Part shown: positions 33,560 through 46,316 of the stretch, piece by piece
Numbering within the stretch: the stretch's first letter is position 1
How the letters are laid out: each line of letters begins with the position of its first letter
Source of the DNA: Galeopsis tetrahit
Lineage: Eukaryota; Streptophyta; Magnoliopsida; Lamiales; Lamiaceae
DNA length: 64,000 nucleotides
Assembly: GCA_963675135.1 (NCBI GenBank)
Contig: OY776129.1
Coordinates: forward strand, 5,629,201-5,693,200
Direction of reading: 5' to 3'
Translations under genes and position numbers: made by a program
The notes under the pieces: model-generated
What the model saw: only the letters and a program-made list of their open reading frames with translations
Database searches by the model: none
What the model was told of the DNA's origin: nothing

Positions 33560-33745
33560 CCTGCGTGCGGCCGACGCCCACGTGGCGACGCCTCGTCACT
33601 CCCCCCAGCTTTCTCTGAATTGACCAATCAGCCCTTCATTTTCTGCAGAAACTACAACCCCCAGCCACGTGTTTTGTCGCCTACCGCCAAACGCGTGACG
33701 GCATGTTTTTTGTCAGAACTCACCCGATGTGGGGCCCACAACCTT
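33560..33745. promoter_or_regulatory. GC-richer stretch with G-box-like motifs
   Basis: CCCACGTGGCG, GCCACGTGTTTT and ACGCGTGACG occur within 130 bases, surrounded by very AT-rich DNA. CACGTG is the core bound by plant bHLH and bZIP factors. No transcript can be tied to it, so this could be a detached or dead promoter. Confidence 0.35.
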
Positions 33746-34841
33746 TATTTCCATACGCCCTTTTACTTCATTATTGTTATTTTAGTACTACCTCCTTTTA
33801 AAATGTTTTTTATACGGAGTTTAAAAAACAAATGTAAAGGTTAAAATGTTTGAGGAATAAATTTATAAATTTTTATATATAAAGTAAATAAAATAATAAA
33901 ATTGAGCGTGTCTCAGATATAATACATGAAAAGATAAATATGTGTATATTGTGAGAGTAAAAATTGTAATGATTTTTTTTTATGGAATATGTAAATTTTT
34001 GAAAAACAAACAAAAAAGAAAATTATAATATTTTTTAGGAATAAAGGGAATATCATATTCAGTTTTTAGTTTTCTTTTAATTTTACACTTCTTTTCATTT
34101 TAAAAAATATTCATAAATTTTAACTTTTCTTTAAAAATTATGGAGATGTGAAAAAGATAAAATTTTAATGGTAATTTTTTTTTTAATAAAACCATTTTTA
34201 TGGTAAGTTAAAAACATGTGAGGTTGTAATAGAATTACTTAATTAAGAATAGATTTGTCAATACTCCTTTCTCTTTTATTTTACAAAAATAAAAATATTT
34301 TTTCATTCGTGCATTGAAAGTTACTTATTTTATCATTTTGAATGTTCTACGAAAAGTTATTATTATTTTTTTTTAACATGTAAAAAATGATAATATTTAA
34401 CTAAAAAAATAACCATCACTTTTTACTTAAACATTGTTATTTTATTTATAAATATAAAATTTGAAGAAAAAAATGGGTTGTTCAAACTAAAATTTTAGAA
34501 TATGGATAAAAGAAATTCAGCTAACGAAAAAAAAAACTGTGAAACGGTCTCACACAAGTTATATCTATATTTTCTGATTTCTACCCCTTTTTTTCCACAT
34601 CTCTATTGAAATTTATTTATAAACTAATGAAGTGTTATTTACATTTTTTATAATAGAGTCCTATTTATTTGTATTTCTCTGGGTGGAGGGTGGCTTTGAA
34701 GTTTGTCGTTCTCTGCGAGTTGTTTTAAATTAATAATTTTATTACCCTAAAACCAAAGCCACTGACACGTGCTGGTCATACGTAGGACCCATGAAGAAAG
34801 GGGGCCCCGTTTTGGCACAATAAAGGATACTAGGAAGTGGG
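33746..34841. other. AT-rich intergenic region up to the CACTA insertion
   Basis: Contains the second copy of the GAGAC/GTCTC repeat (about 34310..34560) and a CACGTG motif at about 34767. No gene seen. Confidence 0.45.
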
Positions 34842-34857
34842 TGGCACTACAAGAAAA

Positions 34858-35840
34858 CTGTGAAATTCCAATGGAAAAATTCCAACCGAGAAATAAACCG
34901 TTGGAATTTTCAAAATTCCAACAGTTTTTCCAACGACATAAACAATTGTTGGAAAAATCCAACAGAGATTCCAACACCTTATAGAAACCATTGGAATTTA
35001 CCGTTGGAAAATTCATTGGAATTTTAAAAAAAATTATTCCAACGAACATTCCAGCGACACCAGACAGTTGGAATAGTTACGCTAAATCAAATGATATGTT
35101 TTTAGCGAATTCCAATAAAATTTCCACCAACATGATGTCGTTGGAATTTATTTTAATTATTCCAACGGAAATTCCACTTGTGCAAAACGGTTGGAATGGT
35201 TTCCCTAAATTTAAGTAATATTTTTACATCTAATTCCAACGGCTTGTTATCGTTGAATTTTTCTTTAAATATTCCAACAAAAATTTCATTGAAGCTAGCC
35301 CGTTGGAGTAGTTCCCCTAATCAAATGTTATTTTTGTATATAATATCCAACAAAAATTCCAATGGCATGATGTCGTTGGAATTTATTTTAATTATTCCAA
35401 CAAAAATTCCACTTGCATAAGACCGTTGGAATGGTTTCCCTAAATTTAAATAATATGTTTACATCTAATTCCAACGAAATTTTCAACGGCTTGGTATCGT
35501 TGGATTTTTCTTTAATTATTCCAACAAAAATTCCATTGACGTTAGCCCGTTGGAATAGTTCCCCTAATCAAATGTTATTTTTATATAAAATATCCAACAA
35601 AAATTCCAACGGCATGATGTTGTTGGAATTTATTTTAATTATTCCGACGAAAATTCCACTTGCAAAAGACCATTGAAAATTATTCCAACGAAAATTCCAC
35701 CAGCACTAGCCCATTGGAATAGTTCCCTTAATCAAATGTTATTTTTATATAAAATAACCAACAAAATTTCCAACTGAGATTGTTAAATTTTTTTCATTAA
35801 TTATTCCAATAAAATTTTCAACAAAGTTACAAAGTTGGAA
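34858..35840. repeat. Left subterminal repeat block of the CACTA element
   Basis: Dozens of CCAACGG, CCGTTGGAAT and TTCCAACAAAAATTCC motifs. On a larger scale a unit of about 240 bases containing GGCATGATGTCGTTGGAATT recurs near 35130, 35365 and 35610. These are the presumed binding sites for the element's TNPA-type protein. Translated frames here are artefacts. Confidence 0.85.
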
Positions 35841-35955
35841 TGGTTCTCATAATTTCGTGATAAAAATCCTCTCATTGTACGATTTGCTTAAATGATATAA
35901 TTAAATTATGGATACCCTCTCATAACAACAAATTTTAGCCCGTCATTAATATTTA

Positions 35956-36675
35956 CTCCCTCCACCCTTAATAACTTGCACACGTTAATCGACGCACATT
36001 TTAATAAAATGAGATTTAGTGGTATGTAAGGTAAAGTAAATGAGGGATACTTTGAACGAATTAGTGAAGTGTAAAGGAAATTTAGTGAAGCATTGAAAAC
36101 AAATGCAGACCAAAATGAGTGACAATTTTAAAAATAAAATGTTGTATATTTTTTAAAAACATTTAACTTGCTCTTTATGATTTAATTCATAAATAAATCA
36201 ATTTAAGTGGAAATTGTAATAATGAAAAAAAAAAAATCATTACCAGTTCTTGCAGAAATGAAGCAAAACCACAAAACGACATAATTTAAACTCCCTATTA
36301 GTATATAAGGGGATTTCCGTGGTTTATGTACCTTCAACATCAAAATCACGAGTATAAATGAGTTAAATAAAGTAGTACTATATGGATGTCTCATACCAAT
36401 TTGCACACTCCATAAAAGGAAATATTGTCATAACACTCCCCCTCAAAATATACACATATTTACCCATATGTCATTACTTTTTTCACACTTAATCTATCTT
36501 TTACTTTATTTTATTCATAAAATTTTACACAACTATCCCTCAAAACATCACTCATTACACCTTTTTTTTACACATTTATTAAAATGTGTGTCATCCCAAG
36601 GGTTACACCTTTTCTTACACATTTATTAAAATGTGTGTCATCCCAAGGGTGCAAGTTCATTTGGGACGGAGGGAG
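35956..36675. mobile_element. Stowaway MITE inside the CACTA element
   Basis: Ends CTCCCTCCACCC and GGGACGGAGGGAG are inverted, with TA on both sides (35954..35955 and 36676..36677). Near the right end the phrase ACACATTTATTAAAATGTGT followed by GTCATCCCAAGGGT is present twice in a row (about 36560..36605 and 36612..36652). No coding content. Confidence 0.8.
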
Positions 36676-36677
36676 TA

Positions 36678-36945
36678 TTAAACTCCAACTCAACTCGATT
36701 AAAAAGCTCCAGACTCAAAATTTAACCTCAACTTAATGAAAATTCAAAATACTTAAACTCGACTCGATAACTTAAGCAATATTATTTATAGATTTTTATT
36801 TTATTATCATTAGAGTATTCGTAAATAATTAACATATTATAGGTAAAATAGTACTTGTTTGAGCTGATTTAGGCTTGTGAGCCTGACGAATCTATATAAG
36901 CTCAAACTCCCCTCGATTAGCCGATTCAACTCACCTACGCCCCTA
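36678..36945. mobile_element. hAT-type MITE fragment
   Basis: The right end reads TCACCTACGCCCCTA, the inverted form of a TAGGGG-type terminus. Motifs AACTCGATT, CTCGACTCGAT and GGCTTGTGAGCC fill the body. The left terminus was not found and may have been lost at the Stowaway insertion. Confidence 0.5.
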
Positions 36946-37031
36946 CCTGACAAACAAAGCGAAGATGGTATTGTCTAACTCTTGTTAATAACAAACATTG
37001 TTGCGTCCAACAAAGACTAAAGTCAATCATT

Positions 37032-39858
37032 TTACAATGAACTAGCAATTGAATTGTAAGCTTGTTCAATTTCGTCTTCTGTCATCTCAATCGTTGCATC
37101 ACTGTCATAAGACGGGCCATCTCCGTCTGCGTTTTCCTTCTTGCTTCCTTTCTTGATCCCATGATTTTGAGGCTTCTTCTTGTTCACAATATCATCATCA
37201 TCATTCTCCATATTGAGAAATTCTAGCTCGTATATTTGTTTACAGGCCATTGCTTCTCTACAACGATCTTCCTTGCTAGGAGAATTGTTGCCATCCGACT
37301 GCACCAGCTGCTCAACCACACGAGGAAGGCACGCCCATTGCTCTGCTATCTGTTGGATGCCCTGGAAACAGAAACACCACGTATAAAGCTTTCGTAAAAA
37401 AAACTATGTTTCCCAAGTTATTTTGAAAATGTCTGGTCATGGCTATACTCAACTGTAATCGTGTGAGTAATATATAATGGTTTAGCTGATAATTTAATTT
37501 TTTTTCCAAGATCATACAACCTTGTACTCGACAAAAATGATATTGCATGGGTTATTACCAAAGAGTATATAGTTGTGAAGATTAAACAATATTCAACCAA
37601 AAAGACATGCCTGTCCTTGCTTGAGAGCATCTATAGCATCCTGTAAACAGGTTAGAATTCCTTCAGCAGCTACCTTCTTTATCTCGCTTGGCTCTGGCTG
37701 CAAAAAAAAAAAAAAACTGAAATAAGCTATATATTCCAAAAGGAAAATGAATCAACATAGGGAGCTACTACAATTCATAAACGCAAGGTTAAGCTTCTAT
37801 CACGATAAACCGTAATCAATTCAATCCTCGTATCAAAATAAGAATTCTTACAACCAAAAATCATAACTTTGACTAAAGTCTTCTAAGCCTTTAGCTATTG
37901 GAAATGAATCTTCCAAATTGGGGATTACTAAACTGCCAGTTAGATAAAGTAAACCCATTGGAGTCTTCAATTGTCAGAGCTATTGACAGCTATTATGAAA
38001 ATTCACCCTTTCAGTTACAAGCAGACTTCAACTGTCGATCAAATCTTACTAGAGAGATAGTTAATCATCAATAAAAAAAATCTTCAGTTTTCCACTTTCA
38101 TTTCTAATATCTCACTCCCAAGTCCCAAGTTTATAGTTTTATACTGTTCTCTCTGATAAGTGATATCAAAATTGCATATTTTCAAAGCAATTAGCATAAA
38201 ATAAGGATGGATTTAAGTACCCTTATGAGGTCTTCAAAACGGTAGCATTACCATATAAATAATTATATGAGGTTTAATTATCTGCTGAAACTAATCTTCC
38301 TTTTCTTATTGCAATACCCTTTCACTACTGATATCAATCGAAGAAAATGTATTGCTCCATTAACCATAACAAGAAAAAAAGACATTTACAAAAAATGTAT
38401 CATTTCATTTTCTCCATAAAAAATGTATCTGCATGTTTGATTGATTTTAAATTCCAAAATAATTACATTCTCCTAAAAGAATACACAGAATTGTAGACAA
38501 TAAAACTACAATGGACCTTTCCCTAAAATTGTGTGATAACATGAATCATTGCGACAAAAAGGATGAGATTTTCAAGAAACATTGACAATCGCAGCAAGGT
38601 ATCCTAGGCACTTGAAGTCAACAATGCACAGAAAAAGTAAAAATTCTAAAGGCTGTTTTATAAGATAATTAGTGTATTTTCTTGGCAAGAACCACAAAAT
38701 TGTATTAATAGATACGGAGTATAAAGAGATTTAATGTAAAGGATGAGCTAATCCTCAAGATAATGCAAAGAAACATAACTACAGTGCAGCACTCCAATTT
38801 CTATTCTAAATTAGTTGGAAAAAAATAAATTAAACTCCTTATGGCTTGAAAACCACCATGCAATCCTGCTGAACTTGTCCCTACCCCACACCTCTTTACG
38901 GAACACCAAAATAGAACAGGAAAATCAACTCTTTCCACTCCCACGTTACATTTTCCCCCTTTTACTAATTAAACCCCCTAAACTCATAAAAAAGAGATTT
39001 GGCAACTATCGAAAAGATTATAAACAGAGATAAGTAAATAAATCTTATGAAATAGTACATCACACGACCAAATCTCTGCACTCATAGTAATTATTCCACT
39101 AAAGATAAACAAAAAATATTCCACTGAACAAAATTGGGAGGCTAGGTGAAAAACAGGAAATCTTGAAGAACTTATGACTCACATGCCCTACAACAATGAT
39201 TTTGATTTTATTTTATCAGGACAGTCAGCATCATCAGTAGCAAATTGGTGTTAGGCTAATAGCACTGCCTCCAAACAACAACTTTATAGAAGTGAAAGAA
39301 CGCCATTTCAATTTTCAAACTAATTCATTTCTCTTAGAATGTAGTGTTTTCTTAATCCTGCATCACATCACACCAACTTGAACATTACCTTTTCAAAAAA
39401 AATTATCAAGAAGATTATTTTTATATAATTGTATTGTACTCACAATACCTTCATGTATCTCAAGTTTAGGGAAACTAATGATTGTTCCCTTGAGATCAGA
39501 TAACCTCTTAAAAATGATTAAAAACTAAACATATCTGACCATTTTTCTTTATTTGGAAGAAAAACTCTACAAGATTCTTATTGAGGGAATTAATAGCTGG
39601 CTTACCACTCTCTCCAGTTTCTCAATTGGGATATTACAGCAGGAATAAGATCCACCATTATTGATGTAATGATGTGTCTTGAATGTCTCTGTAACAATTC
39701 ATTAAGAATATTAATAAAACAAATAAAGAATCGAAAGGGAGAGTATGAATCAGACTCATAAGTTTTGTCCAGTTTCCAATAAAACCAGGCACTTTTCCTG
39801 AAGTTAGTGCTCCCATCTATCTTGCTATAAGCCGTACATAAGGCTAAGAACTCATATC
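37032..39858 (-). pseudogene. Unrecognised exons carried inside the CACTA element
   Basis: Four minus-strand segments read as one protein: 39858..about 39757 (ending FRKSAWFYWKLDKTY), 39688..39606 (TFKTHHYINNGGSYSCCN and following residues), 37697..37611 (EPSEIKKVAAEGILTCL and following) and 37361..37032 (GIQQIAEQWACLPRVVEQL to the stop). The three downstream exons join in phase; the long intron of 1.9 kb has normal ends, and the next intron would be GC-AG (CAG|GCATGT). The C-terminal part is acidic (ENDDDDIV, SDATIEMTEDEIEQA). The junction after the first segment lacks a GT donor in the needed phase, and I cannot find the start exon. I do not recognise the family. Most likely it is a host gene captured by the transposon and partly decayed, or a transposon gene of unknown type. 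Confidence 0.5.
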
Positions 39859-40675
39859 CTGCACTAATAAATGTCTTATATTAAACAGTGTTAATTACAA
39901 AATATCAAGTAAAGGAAACCCATTGAAATCTCAATTTATGTATCCATCTACCATTTATATTAGGACAACAATATTTTTTAATTGAAACTCTAAAAACACC
40001 CAACAATAATTTATAATTGAAATTCTTAAAAACACCCAAAATTATAAGAGGTTGCAATTCTTTTGAACAGATCAAAACCATTTATTACCGAGATTTGAGA
40101 AACTCCAACGCAATTTCGTGCTTTGATAAGCAATTCAATCAAATAATCGAATTTGTGAAACCAATTTCTGAAAATCGCACAAACGTGAATCAACAGATAA
40201 AGTAATCCGAGCATTAATCGGTGAAACTTAATCCCCAAAACAACATAAATTGAATTGCTTCCAATCAAACTAAGAAAATTCTCAGCAACAACTAAGAAGT
40301 AGGAATCCATCAAACACCCAGAAATTGGATTTTGTCAAGTAAATCGCACGCCCTGCACCGCAAAATCAACCCAAGAACGTAATCATTGATTAAAATTGAT
40401 AACGACACATCTGTAATTTTACAAATATTTGAACAGAAAAACATCAAAATCAAATATTAAAAGTCTGAAACGTTCCTTCTAAAACCCTATATAAAAAGTA
40501 CAGAAAAAAAATCGTAAAAAACAATTATATGACTCTAATAAACTAAAACACAAGAAATATGAATCCATTTCAAAGGAATACTCAACAAAAACAAATTCAA
40601 CTTCGAAATAGTTGAAAACGAACCGCGGCTAGGGAGCCAGACAGCAGACGAGGCAAGCGCGAGACAGGAAGACGG
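39859..40675 (-). other. Upstream part of the carried gene, exons not resolved
   Basis: AT-rich with several short open frames on both strands. A first exon of the unrecognised gene would be expected here, but no ATG with a joined frame can be supported. Confidence 0.35.
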
Positions 40676-40749
40676 TGGAGGGAAGGTGCCCGCCTTTTCT
40701 TTTGGGAAACATCACGAGAATTGGAGGGAAGGTGCCCGCCTTTTCTTTT
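40676..40749. repeat. Direct repeat GGAGGGAAGGTGCCCGCC
   Basis: GGAGGGAAGGTGCCCGCC followed by TTTTCTTTT occurs at about 40677 and 40723. It lies just upstream (on the minus strand) of the unrecognised exons, in a short GC-richer stretch that could be their promoter or leader. Confidence 0.7.
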
Positions 40750-41256
40750 ATTTTATTTTATTTTTTGAGATACACTATAATTTATCATACAATATTACTC
40801 TCCTACTTTTTATTTTGAAACGGTTATAATTTGGGCAAAAAAGAAGAAGGTTATATATGATAAATACACCGTGGTGTTTTATTTGATTATTCATTTAACT
40901 TAAAAATGACTTTTAATGTAAAATTATTTAATATTAGTATTATAATGATAGAATAGATGGGGTAGATAATGTGTTTAATAGTATTTAAAATAATAAAATT
41001 ACATCATTTTTTAAAATGAGTAATCTTGTGAAAAAAAAAAGGAACAAAAAGAAAAACATGTAATATAGGAGTAGTAAAATATGGAGGGACTAACTCACAA
41101 TTAAAAAAAATGTAATATCATTATTCTCTAATTGTTTTTTAAAAAAATTATTACAAAGCTAAGGCAAAGATTAAGGTGAATCAAGTTCGACATGTGGGAG
41201 TTATAATGTACGATAGCATACATTTGCGTATGACCTAAGACTTCGTTTTAAGTCTG
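40750..41256. other. AT-rich interior of the CACTA element
   Basis: No gene or paired repeats seen. Confidence 0.45.
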
Positions 41257-41264
41257 GTTTGCGG

Positions 41265-41693
41265 TAAGGGTGTAAGTGAGTCCAGTCAACTCGCGAACTA
41301 CTCGTGCTCGACTCGAAAAAAGATCGAAATCGACTCGAGTTGAGTAGCTATCAAGTTCGAGCTCATAAATACTCGGCACGAAAGGCTCGCGAGCCTAATC
41401 GAGCTTGAACAATATTTACTATTTTGCCATTAATATATAATTTATATTTATATACAAGTAATCGAGCCGAGTCGAGCTCGAGTTTATTTTAGAAAAAATA
41501 TGTTTTTCAATTAGTTTTAAAAATTATATAGGTAATCGAGTCGAGCTGAGCTCGAGTTTATCGAGTCGAGCTCGATCTTTAAAATTTTAGGCTCAATCGA
41601 GTCGAGGTTCGAGCTCCGAGTATAACAATCGAGTCGAGTTTCTAGCTCACCAGTCAGCACTACTCGACTCGACTTGGTTCGTTTACACCCCTA
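41265..41693. mobile_element. hAT-type MITE, CGAGTCGAGCTCGA family
   Basis: Ends TAAGGGTGTAAGTGA and GTTTACACCCCTA are inverted. The exact 8-bp duplication GTTTGCGG lies at 41257..41264 and 41694..41701. The body is full of CTCGACTCGA, GAGTCGAGCTCGAG and GGCTCGCGAGCC motifs around an AT-rich core. No transposase. Confidence 0.9.
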
Positions 41694-41701
41694 GTTTGCG
41701 G

Positions 41702-42560
41702 AACGCTGGTGGAAGAAAAAGTAATGCCCTTCCGTTCTATCATATCAATTGTATAAATGTCCATGTAAAAAATTAAGACAAATATAAGTATAAGGAAAGT
41801 ACTAGAATGATTTATTATTTTTCATGAAGTAATGAGATTATTCAGGACTCTTATCGCGTGTCTATTGAAGAATTAGATAGCTATTCTTAGGCCTCCACGA
41901 AAGAATAAGTTTTTTAGGTGGTCATTTGGTGCAAAATGATAATCAGAAACGAGAGTTAAAATCCTTCATTGTTAATCACACAATTATATATATTCTAAAA
42001 TGACGAGCATATAAGTTAATACTTTATTTAAAATATTATTCAGTACATTATATGATAAATTTTTTTTAACTAAATGTAAAATTGATATATATATATATAT
42101 ATATAAAAATGCATTTTAGTGAAATTAGAAAAACACTCTAATTAAAATATAAATTTTTAAAAAGATGTATGTGTCTAGTTATCAAATAAAACCATTACAT
42201 ATGAAGCAACTATTATTCAATATGATAAGAGGAAATATTTCTGAAGGAAAAAATTACTTCGGTATTAATTATTTTTGAATTTTTTTGGAAAATTTAAGGG
42301 GGAAAGAGGCTGTTCTCATTTTACAAAAGATTTTATTAAAATTGAAAATTTGAGGAATTCGGCGGTAAAATAAAAAACTTATCCCCCGCTCCTCAAATCT
42401 CAAGCAGAAATAAGAAAACCTAGAGTTCTCAATTCCTTGAAATTCTCCTTCCAATACCTCAATACGAGATCATAAAAATCCAGAGTATCATGATTTCTGC
42501 CGATTCAATCGCCCCCAACCCCGAGCCTTAGTAAAAAAATAAAATAAAAAAATCTACCTA
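41702..42560. other. Interior of the CACTA element
   Basis: AT-rich, with (AT)n at 42089..42106. No gene supported. Confidence 0.45.
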
Positions 42561-42569
42561 ACACTTCAC

Positions 42570-42720
42570 CGCCTGCCGGCGCCGCACGGCCGCACCTAGC
42601 GGTGAGCGCACTGAGCGGCCTCCCTTCCTATTCGCGGCTTCGTCCATTCGCCGCACACAGTCGCCTACCTCTCTTCCCCAGCGGCCAGTCGCCCACCTCC
42701 ATTCTTCGGCCTAAAGGTAA
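42570..42720 (+). other. GC-rich exon-like stretch inside the CACTA element
   Basis: Sharp rise in GC with CCGCCTGCCGGCGCCGCACG and repeated CGCCCACCTC, ending in CTAAAGGTAACC, which looks like a splice donor. It resembles a plant 5' UTR or first exon on the plus strand. No ATG-led frame is evident. Confidence 0.4.
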
Positions 42721-45399
42721 CCACAGGCTACAATGTTAAAAAATCACACAACATTATTATTTCTTGCAAATATATGCACATGTTTATCCTAAATATCGAG
42801 AAGCTTTCGGCAGCAAAGGCCCTCATCCTTAAGTTTCACAATATATGTTGTTTAGATCTCTGTTTCAGTTAGAAAATAATATATGTAGATTTATTTCCCG
42901 TTATTCAGTTTCTGGAGTCTTATAGATAAGAATGGCATGCTGATGTAGCACTAGTTCATTTTTTATGGTTAAGATTTTATCAATAATCTAAGTTTAGAGT
43001 TGTGTATTAAATCAGAGAAGTGTCATCTTAGTAGATAATCTTTAATTTATGTTTGGGCGAGGGGATTTGATTTGAGAAGACATTTCAAATGAATGTCAAA
43101 TGACATGGTTTTAGGGAGGATTTTTAACTTAAAAAAAGATGCTAAGTATTTGAAATTCATTAATTTACTTTTTAATCCAAACAAGTGGAGTGAATTTAGA
43201 TTGTCCATACCTAAATCCCCCCACATACCGAAATTCTGATTAGTTGTTTTTGTTAATAGGCCTAACAATCAGTAGAGAGAAATATTAGGTAGCTTAGTAT
43301 CACCAATTATTGGTCCACATAGATTTTCACTCTCATTTTCTCCCTTTTGGTTGCGGATCTCTTTGAAGTTTGTTGACACTGAACAGTTTCAGAGGTAGTG
43401 TTCCGTCATTCTGTAATTTTTTTCTTGTTCAGAACAAAGTGTATTACTTCATGGCATAATTTATATTATGCTTCAATGTGAATGTAATTCTCGACTACAT
43501 TTCTGAAGTGAATTACATTCTTCGTGAGTTGAAGCAGCCACATGAGTGTTTGTAAAAAAAATTGTATGAAGTTGCTATTCAGGTATGGTTTTGCCAATAT
43601 AGAATCTAGGATATAATGGTGAACTTAGGTAGAGTTGAGTTGTGTTCTTTCTATGGTGAGATTATCATTCATCTTGCTGATTTTTTAAATTCTAAATCGT
43701 GAGTATTTTTAGGATTTTGGAATAATTGGTCCCTGAACCCTAATTTTAGGTATTGATTAAATTATTGTATCCAGATAGGTTGTCTTATATATTATATCAA
43801 TTCTGATTAACATGTTAAACATTGAATTACATGAAGAATACATTGACTTGACTATCGTTCATTCTTATGATAAAAGGGAACATAGTATGTTACTATTTTC
43901 TTTCTAGGGGGAATCATAAAGACTCCATCTTAAAATATACAGGATTCTTGTTACATAACATTATGTAGTTTGTTGCATATTGTAGAAAAACCTCAACTTA
44001 AAAGTGTATAGCCATTCATTGGATGATCAAACCTGAGTTCTTACCCTGCTTGGTTCAGTTGCTCATGTGGTAACATTTCTTCACAAATATGGAATTGTTG
44101 TTGAGTTGATAATATTTCCTAAACTTTAAGCCATACATATTTTGTTTGAGGAAGGAAGAACTTTACACCATTTGTATATAATAGGTTCGTTATCAAGATT
44201 CAATATCACGAATAATAGTTTGTGAATTTAAAATAAAATATCATTTGAAACAAAACCTTAAAGTGGCCTACAGTACAATGTGTGGATAGTGAAAAATACT
44301 ATCTCTAAAAGCTTAATGATGATTGATCCTATAAGGAGGTTTTTCTAGAAGATGAAAACTATATAGTCCAGGAGATTAAAACCATTCAAGATAATGAAGT
44401 CAATAAGCGTATAGAATAAGACGAAGAAGCATAATATGAAAGTGAAGAATCTCAATTTGATCCTTTTGATTATGTTTCATTTTATTTTGACAATTACCTG
44501 TTGAATTGCTTGCCGAGTTCCGCTATTTGAAGGGCAAAGTAGTATAAGATTTTTTTTTCTTGGTTTTATTTTTGGTTTGTAGCTTGTGGTTGAGATTAGT
44601 TGTGTTATATTAGATGTTGTGTAGATGAAATTTAATTTTCCTAATTATTATTTAATAGGTTCTTACCTCCATAAATAACTAAGCATATAACCGCAGCCAT
44701 AAGGATTAATATGAACAACCATGGCTTGGATGGAGCGAGATTCTTGGAAATGTGAAGAATATGTTGTTTATACTATTCCAGGTAATGTCAAAAGCTTTTG
44801 AATTTATTTAATTGCTAAAGTTTGTACTATTTAGTTGCATTCTAAAGGGTTATTGATTTTTTTTTTTTTTTATAATTCATGATTATATATAAATCTAAAG
44901 AGTTATTGGTTTTTTCGGTTGAATTATTGTAGATGGGATCCTGAGCATGAAGATAAAATTAAGCGAGTATGACAACATAAAACGCCACCTCTTGTGCGTT
45001 CAAGCTTGCCTGGTATTCATAGAAACAAATCAAAAGGAAAATGGTTGTATGTTTCAGTGTTGGAGCCACTTTGAACCAAAAGGAAGATGGGAGAAAAACA
45101 TTAATTTGATGATGAGATGTTGATTCTTATGACTAAATATTTATGTAATGATTTTAGTTTCTTTTTGTTGTTGATGAGGAGTAAGAGGACGATGATCAAC
45201 ACATTGATATTTATGATTTTGATATGTAAAACGTATTGCTTATGTTGTAATGTTATTTATTTATATGTACTTGACTTTGGAATTAATATACATTTGTTTA
45301 CCAAGATTATTGATTTTGATAGGCCTTTTAATATTGAAATAAAAAATAATAAAAAAATAATTTGTTGAAAATAAGATTCTAATCAATGATGTCATTGGA
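42721..45399 (+). other. Interior of the CACTA element with possible gene remnants
   Basis: About 2.7 kb of moderately AT-rich DNA. Short stretches look exon-like, for example 44335..44520 (acidic, with several stops) and 44710..44790 followed by a GTAATG donor and a segment from 44934. I could not join them into a frame and see no transposase motifs. Confidence 0.4.
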
Positions 45400-46000
45400 A
45401 TTGAAGTTGAAATATGCATATACTAATTTTTCACAATTGAATATTCCATCGATACATGTAAAATTCCAATGGAATAATGTCGTTGGAATTACTGTTGAAA
45501 TATGAGATAAATAATTTTCCAACCGTTGAAGTTCCAATGGTTAAAATCTGTTGGAAAATTCCAACAGAAAATTATGGATGGAATTGACATTGAATTTGTG
45601 TTGGAAAAAAAATCCAACAACTGTATATTCCAACAGTAATTTTTCGTTGGAATTTATATTCCAACCAAAATAGTTTTGTTGGAATCTGCGATGGATAATT
45701 TTCCAACAGTTGAAAATCCAACGGTCAAAATCCGTTGGAAAAATTCCAACGGAAAATTATCGTTGGAATTGACAATGGAATTTTCATTGGAAAATATTTC
45801 AACAAGTTAAAATTTCAACGTTCAAGATCCGTTGGAATGTACCGCTGGAATTTTTTTTCGCTGGAATTTCTGTTGGAATTTTACAATTCCAACGCCCACT
45901 TTTCCAATGGTCGTATTTTCGTTGGAATTTCCGTTGGAATCAATGATTCCAACGGAAAAAACGCAAAAAAGCGTTGGAATTTTTCTATTGGAATTTCACT
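45400..46000. repeat. Right subterminal repeat block of the CACTA element
   Basis: The same TTCCAACGG/CCGTTGGAAT motifs as on the left, in both orientations and more densely packed. The block runs up to the inverted CACTA end. Confidence 0.85.
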
Positions 46001-46017
46001 GTTTTCTTGTAGTGTGG

Positions 46018-46316
46018 CCCCTCTACGTGGCTGCTTTTTAATCTTTGACATTTTGCTAACATTTTTTTTTTTCCTGTGGAAACGTTGAACATGATATTGA
46101 GAATGCCTTAGCTTCCAATTAAAATTTAACAAAATTTCATACTCGATTTGAAATAGTATAAAATTTTACTTGTATTTTAATTAACATATGTTTACGATTG
46201 TGACAGAAATGGTGTAAATGCAAAGTGTTTAATCAACTGATGTCAACTCAACAGAGTTTAACAATTATAGTATTATATCAGAAAGTAAGTGAAGTTGGTC
46301 ATGTTTAGTGAATTTG
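46018..46316. other. Spacer between CACTA and solo LTR
   Basis: AT-rich. It is the pre-insertion continuation of the sequence left of 34845 (ACGTGGC motif close to the junction). No gene seen. Confidence 0.5.

Larger units (their letters stand above)
34845..46014. mobile_element. CACTA (En/Spm) transposon, 11.17 kb, with gene-like cargo
   Basis: The left end CACTACAAGAAAACTGTGAA and the inverted right end (CACTACAAGAAAACAGTGAA) match over more than 40 bases. The 3-bp duplication TGG lies at 34842..34844 and 46015..46017, as expected for CACTA. Both ends carry many direct and inverted copies of TTCCAACGG and AATTCCAACG: 34858..35840 on the left and 45400..46000 on the right. The interior holds unrecognised exons (37032..39858, minus), a Stowaway MITE, two hAT-type MITEs and a GC-rich exon-like piece at 42570..42720. 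I find no intact TNPD- or TNPA-like transposase frame, so the element is probably non-autonomous. Confidence 0.9.

Noticed and set aside
35178..35676. Plus-strand ORFs with repeated peptide units
   Set aside because: They translate the CACTA subterminal repeats, which are binding-site DNA and not coding.
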